64,000 nucleotides of DNA, from contig JAMJFZ010000818.1 in assembly GCA_026225945.1 (NCBI GenBank), positions 1 through 64,000 of the forward strand. The letters are read 5' to 3'. The DNA is from Cricetomys ansorgei (taxonomy: Eukaryota > Chordata > Mammalia > Rodentia > Nesomyidae). A model generated the notes under the pieces. That model did not search any database and had not been told where the DNA came from. It worked only from the letters and a program-made list of their open reading frames with translations. Of the stretch, positions 12,653 through 24,600 are shown piece by piece. The translations under genes were made by a program, and so were the position numbers. Positions within the stretch are counted from its first letter, which is position 1; each line of letters begins with the position of its first letter.

Positions 12653-15600
12653 AAACGTAGAATATAAATGTTGGGGAGAAGTGTCTGGATACTTGCTGCC
12701 AGCCCAGGAGCAAAAGGAGCTTGTTTTCAGTGAGGTCAAAAGAAGGGAGAGGTGCCCCTCCCAGAGCCTCTTCCCCAGCATCTGTGTGGTGGGCCTGGGC
12801 CAGTGCCGTTCTCCCTTGCCTCTCTGCCCCTCGTCCACCTGCAGCAGGCTTCCGAGTTTCCTACCTGGACTTGTGGGTGGTCTGCCACTCCTTCCAGGCC
12901 GTCTCGCTCTTGGTTTGCCTGATGATGGACAGGATGCTGTAAAGCAAGAGGAGCCCTTTATCAAAGTGTCAGATGCCAGGTGCCCCTGTACGCACCATCC
13001 CTCGATGGCGGGGCCAGACGCCTCCTTCCAGAGAGAGCTACAGAGCCCCATGGAGGAGTTTGCTAAGAACGCAGATTCTGGGCCACGTGACCAGAGATTT
13101 GGTTGTGCTAGGCCAAGCTGTGCTCAGAGACTGTGTTTAGATGCTGTCACTTTCCTAGAATCACACACAGGGATGAATGCCAGCACGCTCTTCCACCCTT
13201 CAGAAAACTGCCCAACCCTGGAATCACATACATAGATACTGTGGAATCGGACCTCACAGACAACTAAATAACACACACACACACACACACAAACACCCCA
13301 AATCACACACATAGATACCGTAGAATCGGACCTCACAGACAACTTAATGCACACCCACTACAACTCCCCACAATGATACAAATTTTGAGAATGAAAAACA
13401 CACCTAGACTCTCACATACACAACAATAATTACACATGTGCAGACATATGGGGAATTTGAAAAGCAAACCTAGAATTACACACTCACCTAGAAACCAACC
13501 CTCACCTAGAAGTCCTCCCTTGCCTAGAACAACACCCTGACTATTGGTTGCTGACTGGGTGCCAGGAAGGAGCTGGCGTGTCCGTAAATGCATCCTCTCC
13601 CTGAGTGCTCTAAGGTCCCATGGAGGTAGACATAACTGCCAGAGCAGTCACAGTACTTTACAAGAACGGTATGGCTTAATTCTCACTACGACCATTTCGG
13701 ATAGCTTGCTAAAGGGGATTCATTGTTCGGAATTGCAAACGCTCTGGCGAAACAGTATGCCCGGTGTCACATGGAAGCTGAAAGATGGGGTGAGGAGATG
13801 GTCCCTAGTCTATTAGGTTCCAAAGCCACGCCTTGGGGCTCCGCAATCTCATCTTACAGACGAGAAGATGGAAGCTTAGGAGGACCCATACACCTGTCCT
13901 CCGGTGACAGGCTTTGGATCTGGTTCAGCTTGACTCAGAAGCCAGCACTCAAGCTGTGAGCTTTTTACAAAGAGGGAGGAAGGCGTCTCTTTGAGCGGAC
14001 ATTTGTCAGCCTTTGTCTGTCTGTCACTAATGCTGACCAGGCAAGGGCCTATGAACCAGCATCGTCTCTGGGTGTCTCCAAGTGCCATCCTAGGAGGCCC
14101 ATTTGAGCCGAGGCTGCAGCAGGCAGACTCATCATTAACAGGAAGAGGTGGGGTGTGATGTATTCGAAAACATCGGGCGAAGTGTAATTACAGCAATAAC
14201 AATAACCAATAAGTCAGAGCCGGCGTCCCAGTAGGCTGAGACTAATGGCAAACCTCTGCTTGGGCTTCATTTATTTACTGTAAGTAATTTGCTTGCCCGG
14301 AGGGATTCATACTTGGGAAGGAACTCTGACTCCAGCCTGCTTCTCTCTGGAGCATTTATAGAGGCCACAAGTATATGAGCAGGGCTTCTCACCAGGAGAC
14401 AGACACCTCAAGTTCAACACTGTCTTCTTATGAGTTTGAAGCTTCCAAGGATGCCCACGCTCTTAGAGTAAGGACACGAATCCTCCAGGTGACGGCTTCC
14501 AAGAACAAGTCCTTGCACCAGCTTACGTTTTTCTTTATCCCACTCTGGTTGTACATCAGTTCCCTGATGGTGCCCTGGCCCCCTTCTGGCCACCACTGCA
14601 CATGGCTGCCTGCTTGTCTGTCGTCCCTCACCCGCCCCCCCCCTTGTGTTCATCGCCTTTGACAGGCCCTCTCCCCCCTGCCCCCCACTGCATCCCCACT
14701 CTCAGCTTTAAGTTCCTCCCAAAGAACAATCTGATTCTCATGACCGTCCGTGACTAGATCAGTTCGCTCCCTGACCCTTTTCAGATAGGGTCTTGCTATG
14801 TAGCTCAGGCTGGCCTCAAAATCAGTATCAGCCTGCCTGACTCTCTTGAGCAATGAGATTACAGGCGTACGCCACCCTGTCAGCCTATCTTTACACTTCT
14901 CTGCCTTTTCCCCCGCCCAAGGCTTTGCGCGCACTAGTCGAGCTCTCTACCATGGACCTATCTGCTTTATCTTTTACTTTTTTCTTGACAACTTTACGCC
15001 TGTGCACAGGTACACGTCATATCCATATGATCACATGATCACATCCGTCCCTCCTCCCGACCCCCTTCTGAACACTCAGTGTGTCTCCTCCCGTCCTCTC
15101 TGCCCTCCCTCTTTCAGCGTTTCCAGGCACGCCCTCCTCCCCACTCCATCTTTCGCAGTGTCCCGTGGTCCTTGGGGGAGCTGATATACACGTCCCATTG
15201 GACGCGGGCAACCAGCAGTCACCTGACCCCAGCGCTCTGACCAGCTCTGGGTCTCTATATTGACTACTGCAGAAGAAGCTTCTGGAACTGACTACTGCAG
15301 AAGAAGCTTCTGGAACTGACTACTGCAGAAGAAGCTTCTGGAATTGACTACTGCAGAAGAAGCTTCTGGAACTGTCTACTGCAGAAGAAGCTTCTCTGGC
15401 CAACACTGAAAGCAGCATCATTTTGTGTAAAAACCCTAATTTTTTTTTTTTTAAGTATTAGGTTTCCAAGTTCTCCCTTGGGTGAGCAGTTTATACATGT
15501 GCGTAAGTACTCATGAGAAGGGTGGATAGCAACCACAACCCTGACAAGATAGACGTTTTTGAAGTTTGAAGGATATAGATTTATGTAGGTCAGTCACCTC

Positions 15601-18600
15601 ACCGTTCACCAGCTGTGTGGCCATTAGCAAGTCAGTGGGCATCCCTGACCCTTGCTGTCTTATTTGTAAAGTCAAGATAGTAGCTCCCACCTTGCAGGGC
15701 TGTTGTAAGAATTCAGGGCAGCTACACACACACAAAGCCCACAGCTTAATGTGTCCTTGGCTCAGTAGTCGGTCGTTGCTATTGTGACTGTCGTCCCTAT
15801 TTGACGGGCATCCTTTAGTTGCCAAAAGGGATTAGGATAACGTACCTGGGGGCTTGCCTTTGTAGATCATTTTCCATTGCGACTGTTCTTCGGGCGTCTT
15901 CCCGGACCATCTCCAGGAGCTTCTGCAGGTCTGATGGGTACAGGAGAGGTTACCCTTGACCTGGAGACACGGTGGGGGCAGGAATCCCATGCTAAGCCTG
16001 GGGCTGCCTCTACCTCTGAGAGTCAAGGGGCCAGACAGGAACCCCACGGGACCCCAGAAAGGGCAGCTTGCGGGGCCCGGCACGTTACCTCCTTGACTTA
16101 AAAGTCATGATTCTCCGTTCCTTTCTTGGCAACGTGGCTCCAGCTTACTGAAAAGACCTTGGAGGATCTTTTTAGATTAGTTATTTTTCACGTGGTGTGT
16201 ACCTGTTTGTGTGTGGCTGTGCTCATGTGTGTGCATGCGTGAGGCCAGAAGTGAGCATTGGGTGTCTTCGATCTCTACCCTCATGCTTTGAGACAAGACT
16301 TTGTTATTGCACCTGGAACTTACTGACAGAAAGCCTGGCCAGCCAGCAGGCCCTAGGGACCCTCTCACCTCTCCCTGCTGGGTCCCGAGGTGGCTGGCAA
16401 GTGCTGCCTGGCTTTTCATGTGGCATAGGGGGACGGCACTGATATCCTCATACTTCCGTGGCGAGCAGTCCACTGGCTGAGTCCTCTGCTCAGTCCCCAC
16501 GAGGATCTTAAACTCTGCTTCAACTAGAGAAAACCGTCTCAGATTTCTGACAGGAAATCTTGTTTGGGAAAACCCTGACTGGTTATTTTCCAAACTGGCC
16601 ATTGACAGCCTGAATCCAGATCACAACAGTATTCAGCTTGATTCGAGGGGAGTGTCGGTCTTTGAAAACTGAGTTTTTGCATAAACGCCCAGACCTCCTC
16701 CTCTTTCAGAAAGAATCTGAGACATGGCCAGGTTGTCCTCATTTCTGCCCTATGCTGAGTGATTTTCAGGCAGCCTTATGATTGCCCCACCCCCACTCCA
16801 TCACCAGGGTCAGTCGACCCTTGCCATGATTTCAAAGAGAAATATCCTCCTCGTGTTGAAGCTTTGGTTTCCAGTTCGTGGTGCCGTGGGGAATGCCGGC
16901 GTGGGTCACGGATGGTAACTTCACCGGTGGGTTAATCCAGTGGTGAGTTCATTTTGAATGGGCTGCTAGGTGGCGGATTATAGCCAGAGGAAACGGGTTA
17001 GCGGGAGCGCGCACATCTTCCAGGGCTCGCCTTGTCCTAGCCCCCTCCTTTCTGCTCACTCTGTTCCCTGCCACTGTCAGGTGGGCACCTCTCGGGGACC
17101 GATGCTCTCCCTCGCTGTGTCCCGGAATCAATGATGAGATGAAACCCCCGAAGCTGTGAGCACAACCAATGCCCCCCCCCCCAAGGAGTCTCCTCGGGTA
17201 TCTTAGTGATGGAAAGTGATGAACGCAACCTTTCTTTTCCTACCTAGTATGTTCAGTTCCATGTACTGTACGGATATGTCTTCAGCCCTGGCCCCTATGG
17301 GTTGACTCTTGTCTCTCAAAAGAAGCGCTCAGTTGTTGACTCCCGTACTTGAGAATGCGACGTTAGTTGGAAGCGGGCGTGGTAAACGTGATGGGCAGAG
17401 ATAGCCACACTGGTATAGTGTGCTGGGCTCTTATTCTGGTGTCCTTGTAGCACGGCCGAGTGGCGACGGAGGCGGAGACGGGCGGTTTATCTGTGAGTGG
17501 AGGGATGTCGAGCCCTCCCAGCAGCCACCGGCCAGAGAAGGATAGGTCAGGGAAGGCGTGACGCGGAGCCTCACTGACGCCGTGGTCTCGGGGATCAGGT
17601 GCCCACGGTGTGAGGCAATAAATCACTGTTGTGTTAAACCACGCCAGTGTTGAGCGCTGGCGCTGGCGCTCTGTCGGGGTAGCCCTGGGAAGTTAATACG
17701 CCAGCACTCGCAAAAGTTAGAAAATGAAATACAGAGTGAGCCCCGTGTTTCGCAAAGGATGAGGGGTGTGAGCAGCAGTGTTATACGGGGACACTATTTG
17801 CATATACCACCCCACCCTCCCCGGGCTTTTCCACTCCTGGCCGGGAACCTGCTTTATAATAGAACCACTGGGAAAGGCCATCTCCAGAGGCATGTAGCTG
17901 TCCGGGGTGCTGAATCATCACTGGGCATGGCTGTTACTTGGCCACTGTCCGGGGTTTCTCTCCAGATTTAAGAATAAGGTTTGGGTTGGGTGGGGGGTGT
18001 TGCACGTTGGCGTGAGGGGGAGAGAAAACACACGGACAGAGCCACTGGCAGGTAGAGGAGGGGAGGCTTCTGTAATAGTTTTCAAGTAATTTTGGGAACC
18101 AAGAAGGAGACAAGGAGGAATTAATGAGATTTGAGCATTTGAAGGGAGTGATAAGAACATATTCTTGTCAGGAAAACCTGCTTCCTTCAGAACAAACATG
18201 CTAAACGGCTGGCCCAATTGAGTGAAGGGAGATATATATATATAGTCTCTTGCATCCCGGGGTGGCCTTAAACTCATTATGTAGCTGAGGCTGACTTTGA
18301 ACTTCTGATCCTCCTGCCTCCAACTCTCAAGTGCTTTGGCTACAGACATGTGCAGTCACTCCTGGTTTAGGAAGTCCTGGGGAATTGAACCGGGGTCTCA
18401 TGCATGCTGGGCAAGCACTCTACCAACTGAACTACATCTCTTCCCCTTTAATGAGAGACATAGTCTTTCATGTTCTGCATAGTTGGAACACACCACTGAC
18501 ATTGAGCTGGCTCATGACAGCCAGCGGAGCTGATGTTCGTTTCATGTAGTTTTGATTGACGGTCATCACGTTGCCCTTCCTTCCCTGGTGTGCCTTCTTT

Positions 18601-21600
18601 TGTGTGTGTGTGCGGTTCTGGGAATTGAACCCAGGACTTTTGCATGCCTGGTGAGTGTTCTACCTCTGAGTCATTCTCTCAGGCCTCTTAACGTCTCCGG
18701 GGTTCTGGAAGCTTCGATGTCCCACCCTCTGTATCTGGGAGCATGCTGACCTGGAGACTCCCATGGCACACTGATCCGGCCTTGGGCACTGATTTCCTGG
18801 GGTTGTGACCGCCTTTTGCTAGTGGGGGTTCCCCTCTAGACTGTGAGTTCCTCGAGGGCTGTCTGAGCTCATTCAGGCTTCTGCTGGCAGCAGCTGTCAG
18901 CACGCACGAGGCCCGTCAATTACCTGCCAGCTTTGCAGTGACTAAGTGAGCAGCTGGGATGACGAGGGAGGGGCTCGGGAGACTGTGAGCTGCATTTGGG
19001 TGAACGATGAAGGATGGCGACGGTAGTGCTGGCCCTTTCTGTGTCCGGCCTCTGGCTAACATGATCACTGGGCACCAGGGAGAAGAGACTGCCATTCCTT
19101 GGCAACCTAGAGCTGCCCATGCCGGCCCGGATTCATCATTCAGCCAGTCTCCTCTTTGTCAACTTGTGGAAAGTGTCTGCCTGGATGGAATGTCCTGTCT
19201 CCCTCTCTCCCTCTCCCTCTCCCTAGCTTGTCTTGTCCTCTCCCCACTAAGTGGAGACTTCAGGCTTCTTAATGTTACTCCAGAGAAAGGCCACAGGGTG
19301 GGATTCCCTCCAGGAATCCGCCTGTGATGGGTATTTACAGGGCTGCGGGGCTGGCGTGATCCATGGCTCAGAGACAGCGACACCCCAAGTCCTCAAATGC
19401 TGAATCAGATCCACAGAGAAGAGGAATCCTGACTCTTCCATCTTCTGTCCCCGAATGTCTAGGAATTGAACTTCTTCTTTGGGGAGGGGTTCTTTTTTAA
19501 GCCAAATCTCCCCCCGCCCCCCGCTCTGTGTCATGCTCAGCGCAGGAGAGGAATATTTGATGTGACTTGTGATTTCCAGTTGCGGGTTTCTCTTCCCGAG
19601 GCCCGTGGCCCCCCTACTCTTGGAAGCACTGGTGATTTGGCTTTCCTTCTCACGGGAAAACCCTACAGCTTCCGGTAGATTCATAAGGAGTCCAGATTGA
19701 ACCGAGCTGCTCTAAAGGTGACTTGAACTCGAGGTGAATAAAGATTAATTTAAGGTATTGTGAGGGTAAACGGTGATGCCGGCTGTGTCCCTGCGGGGGA
19801 GGGAATGGCTCAGAGTGACACGACTTGCAGAGTCTATCTTTAGCCTGGGTGGGGGGCAGTGGGGGAGCTGTCAAAGACATGGGACAAGGCAGATGGTGGA
19901 GACCTTTGACCTCTGTGTCCCTGCCGAGGGGGGCTGGAGATGGGGCGAGAGAGGCTGCAAGACCTACAGATACAAAAGCAGAGAGTGGCGGGATCTTGGG
20001 TGAGACTCACGGGTGTGCAGGACTTCGTCATCCGGCTTCGTGGACGATGACTCATTGTCTTCGATGTCTTTGCTGCCGGTGCCCTGCGTGGCTACGCTTG
20101 GGGCTCATCGGAGCCGGGGTTCACAGAGAGCATGCTGCTCTGTGGGGAAGAGCCCCCACTGGTTCGAGACAGACTGAGGGCGGAGCCTCTCCTGCTGGGT
20201 TTGCGACTGGCTGTGCGCATGGCGGGGACTTTGAATTTCTTGGTCTGAAGGAAGGAGAGAAAGAAGGGCGGAGTGAGAAAGGGCGGAGGGAGGAAGGAAA
20301 GGGAGGAGAGTGGGGGGGGGATCCAAGGATGGAAGGTGGGAGGGAGGGAGGGAGGGAGGAAGAAGGGGAGGAAACAAGGGAGAGGGAGGGGGGCAGGAGG
20401 AGGGGGGAAGGAAGGAAGAGCCTGAGGGAATAGGGAGGAAGTAAAGAAGGAAGTGGAGAAGGCCGAGGTCAAGCTAAAGGGTCAAAGGTCACGGGATTCC
20501 TCCTGCATTGGAGTGATTCTTCGTCACCAGCCAAGATGACATGTTCCTTTCCTTTCATGTCACCGGAAGCGCCCTTGAAAATGCTGTGGTGACCGTGGCG
20601 ATGTGGGAGAGCTCCTTGCAGGCGGGGCCGTGATTTAGTAAGTCAACAGCAATGGTTATATTAGTTTCTAATTCTCTCTCTGTGTGAGTGTACATGGTAC
20701 GTGTGTGTGTGAGTGTGCGCGTGCACATGAGTGTAAGTGTGCATGTGTGAGTGTATGTGTGTGCGCACGTGCATATGAGTGTGCGTGTGTGCACACGCAC
20801 GTGCGTATGAGTGTGCCCGTGCGTGTGAGTGTGCATATGAGTGCACGTGCGTATGAGTGTGCGTGCGTATGAGTGTGCGTGCGTGTGAGTGTGTGCGTGT
20901 GTGCACGTGCGTATGAGTGTGCCCGTACGTGTGAGTGTATGTGAGTGTGCGTGTGCGTCTGTTGGTGAGAGGAGCGAGCAGAGGAAGACATCAGGTACAC
21001 CCTGCTCTGTGGGCCCCCCCCCATCTTTTCCCCTTGAGGCAGTGTCTCCACTACTCTCCCCACACTACTGGGGTTACAAGCTCACATTGCTGTGCCTGGC
21101 TTTGAATGTAGGTGGTGGGGATTTGACTCAGGTCCTTAGGCTTGTGCAGCAAGCCCTCTTGCTCACCGAGCCCTCTCTCCATCCCCAGAAATAATTCTCC
21201 TTGAGAGCTTTTAAAATGAAAGCGCTCCAGAGACTCAGACCGATGCGACACTCAGAGTTTTTATGTCCCAGGAGGGAAGGCGGCAGGGAGCAGGAGAGGT
21301 CCCAAAGGCCCCAGCAATGGCAGATGGTGGAGAGAATTACACTCAGCAGGTTTTCTTCTGGGGACCAACGGCATTCAAGCAGAAGTCTTAGTGATGTTTT
21401 GGTCAGTTAATTACCTGTGGGGCCTTGGAAATGGGCGGAACGTCCCTGCACTAGAAGAGGGGAGGCATTTCTTGGTTGCACAGAGGAAGGGAAGAGGAGA
21501 GGGATGAGGCCGTGGTGCTTCCCTTCCCCCACCCCCCTTTGCTTTGCTCCCTTCCCCAAGTTTTCTGGCAAAATCTTGCACAAACGGAAGGAGGTGTCAG

Positions 21601-24600
21601 CGTGTGACAGGCTGCGGGTGGGGGCTGGAGTTTGGACTGGGTTTATCCGGTTGGTCAGGCCGAACACAGGTTACAGCGGGATGGCGATGGGCGGCTTCCC
21701 TTGTCCTGACTTTGCAGCCTGGCCAGGAGCTTGTCGGCCTGACAGGACACTCCCTGCCCCTGCCCCCTGAGAGAGGGACGCCAGAGCACAGGGACAGCGC
21801 GCACAGGCAGGGTCACCTCCTCCTGCTCGAGCAGCCATCTCTGAGTTCCTGGCTGTGTTTCAGGAGGCAACCTGGGCTCTTGCAGGAACCCCTGGACTCA
21901 GAGCCAGGTGTGTGTGTGTGGGGGGGCTGACCAGCTCACTCTGCCTCAGTTTCCTCATTTATAAAACAACAGGGGTGGACTGAGGCAGCTGCAGAAGGCG
22001 CCTCCCCGGAGCTGGGATTTCATCTTGTGCTTCTAAAGCTGTCGTTAATTAACGTTCGATTAACCACTCCAGCCAGGGCACCCAAAGGGAAGGGCTGACA
22101 CTTCTGGTTAATTGAGTGTTGGGAATATAAACAGTGTGTGTGTGTGTGTGTGGAGGGGGAGATGCGACCGACTTCCGCATGGCCTTCATCCTTTATCTAC
22201 GGACTCCCTGACTTGTCCTAAGTCCCCCGCGTGCTTTTCTCGCTTTCACAGTTTGCAACACTGCTGTGGTGTTCTGCCGCGGGAAGTCTTGCCTGAGTGA
22301 ATTCTATGCTAAGAAGCAGGGTTGGAACACGCATGGGGAGGCGCGTTTAGACCCCCTCCCCTTTTTTTAAAATACAAATTTGGAGATTTTTATAGAAGAA
22401 CCCAAGTGTTTGGCATCCTGGGCTCCCATTCGCACGTGGCTCCCTCATAGGCTTCCCCGAGGCTGTGGCTGGGCTTCGCTTTGCCACAGACCTCCCCACG
22501 CACTGCAGTGCTCCACGTAGCCACATTTTCCCACTGACAGGATTTCCCACCTTCAGAAACACTGTGGCTGCATGCTCCGGATGAAGTCTGCGTGCATACT
22601 GAAAAGCCACAGGGGGGGTGGGGGAGGAGGGGGGCGGCACGACACACTGTCAGCTAGGGCCTCTTTCCTGATCCCCATTTTACGGAGGGATGAACCGAGG
22701 TCAGGACAGGAGAAAGGGCTTGTCCGGGGTCGCAAAGTGGAATGAGCCAGAGTGGCCGCTCCTGGGTCCTGCCATCCCTAGAGTGACCTACACACCCTGG
22801 GGGAGATTTGGTTCTGAGAACTGCACCGTAGCAGTGCTGAACATTCTGGAAGGCTCGCAGCTCCTGCTGCTTCGTGTGTCTGGAGAGATAGATGCACACG
22901 GTGTCTCCATAACAACTTTGTGTATGTGTGTGTGGGAAAGCCCTTGCTTTCCGGGTCTGCGAGGGCGCCGACAAGAGATCAGGAAACACTGAAACAGCCC
23001 CGTCTTGGGGCCATGACCATGAAGAACCTTAGTGTTTAACACGTAGGCCCAAGTGGACCCGAGCCTAAGCTGTGTGACCCTGTGCAAATAACTTAACTTT
23101 GCTGAGCTCCAGCTGCTTCTCCCATCAGAGGGTCAGAAGAGTGCCCGGCGGGACATTGAGGAGGCAGCATGGAGTAACACGGGAGAGGCTGGCCCATGTG
23201 CCAGTGTGCTGAGAAGTGCTGCTAAGGCTTGCACGTATTAGGTTTATTGTGTGTGTGTGTGTATGCATGTGTGTGTGTGCAAGTCTGTGTGTGCATGTGT
23301 ATGCATGTGTGTGTGCAAGTGTGTGTGCATGCGTGTGTGCAAGTGTATGTGCATGTGTGCATGTGCATGTATGTGTGTGCAAGTGTATGTGTGCATGTGT
23401 GTGTGCATGCGTGTGTGCAAGTGTATGTGCATGTGTGCATGTATGTGTGTGTGCAAGTGTATGTGTGCATGTGTGTGTGCATGCGTGTGTGCAAGTGTAT
23501 GTGCATGTGTGTGTGCATGTGCATGCGTGTGTGTGCAAGTCTATGTGTGTGTGCATATGTATGTGTGTGCATGCATGTGTGCAAGTGTATGTGCATGTGT
23601 GTGCATATGTGTGTGTGTGTATGAAGGTCAGAGAACACCTTGTTGTAATTGTTCTCTCCTTCCACCATGTAGGTCCTGGAGAACGAACTCAGGGCATCAG
23701 ATTTGGCTGCAAGTACCCCCACCTCAGAACCTTTTTTGAGTGAGTTTGTTGCATGTTCTTTCTTACTAACTGTAGGTGGGGTGGCACCCAGTAGGTGGGG
23801 TGGCACCCAGTAGGCAGGGGTAGCACTGTATTGGTTCTGTGGGTGAGAGGCAGGATCTCTAAACACCCCAGCTTTGCAGTCATGTGCTCCGTCTAACGAC
23901 CATTATTATTTGTGTGCTGGTCTGTTGAGTAGATGGACTCAGGCTTCGGGGACAGGCACGGCTTTGGGCTGAAGACAGCGGACCTCGGACACTTCAACAG
24001 CCAGCACACATGTGGCTGGGGAGAGAGTCCTGTCTGGAGGGTGTATGTGGGGGGTGTTGATTAAAAGACAGAGTGAGGGGAGTCCATTTCCTTCCAGTGG
24101 CATCTTAGTGAGCAGGTGCCCGTCCCCCTCTCCTTCCAGTGTGTCTGGCTGTATGTCGTTTTTCCTATAATCCCTAGATAACTATTTTAATTAAAATTTA
24201 CCAAAAAACCAAACCAAAAAAAAAAACCAAACCCTGTGGTCTTTCCTTTGCTCGGAAAACCACCTAGACGCATATAAATAAGCCTTTCCCATCGGTCATT
24301 GGCGCGGGGTGCGCAGCCCCTGCCTGCCCCGGGCTCCCGCGGCTGGGGGGGGCTCCTGGGTTACCTTGGGTGCTGTGACAAAGTGGTCCCACCTCTGCCC
24401 CATGGACTTGTCCTTGTTGATCTTCTTTATTGTGCTTTTGGTGCCACCTGGGTCCCTGCGTGAGAAACGGCTTAATGAATTTTCAGCTTGCGGGAGCCCT
24501 TGGTTTATTACAGGGCCCTTCACCCTCACCTTTCCCCCAAAGAGATGCAATAAAATTCAGGCTGAACGGCGGCTCATCACCGGTACGATTTTCTCCCCCT

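Larger units (their letters stand above)
9267..12864 (-). other. Ccdc60: Ccdc60 intron W7-W8
   Basis: 3,598 bp. Contains a MIR relic (9550-9690), a 12-base G run near 10296-10308, a rodent repeat (10403-10862), a TG run with B4 remnant and B1 (11130-11573) and a 28-base A run (12621-12648). 11575-12600 shows no recognisable element. Confidence 0.7.
12937..15845 (-). other. Ccdc60: Ccdc60 intron W6-W7
   Basis: 2,909 bp. Contains a 48-bp duplication flanking a CA run (13222-13348), a probable MIR relic about 13640-13900, an AT-rich repeat-poor block (14150-14310), a PB1 SINE (14778-14877), the 28-bp heat-shock-element-like tandem repeat (15261-15400) and a MIR (15595-15795). Confidence 0.7.
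15931..20010 (-). other. Ccdc60: Ccdc60 intron W5-W6
   Basis: 4,080 bp. Contains a B4 SINE (16196-16430), a CpG-enriched patch (17340-17720), a B4 (18245-18450) and an ID-like fragment (18600-18685). 16430-17340 and 18690-20000 show no gene or clear element. Confidence 0.7.
20245..24364 (-). other. Ccdc60: Ccdc60 intron W4-W5
   Basis: 4,120 bp. Contains the long purine tract at the W5 acceptor (20246-20450), a TGCGTG array with B4 (20690-21188), a repeat-poor AT-rich spot (22030-22110, GTTAATTAACGTTCGATTAA), a probable MIR relic (about 22670-22770), the TGCATG array with RSINE1 (23246-23735) and a short 18-bp duplication at about 23770-23815. 21190-22020 shows nothing clear. Confidence 0.7.

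Noticed and set aside
23125..23866. His/Thr/Cys-rich frames on both strands
   Set aside because: Come from the TGCATG/TGTG array at a SINE tail.
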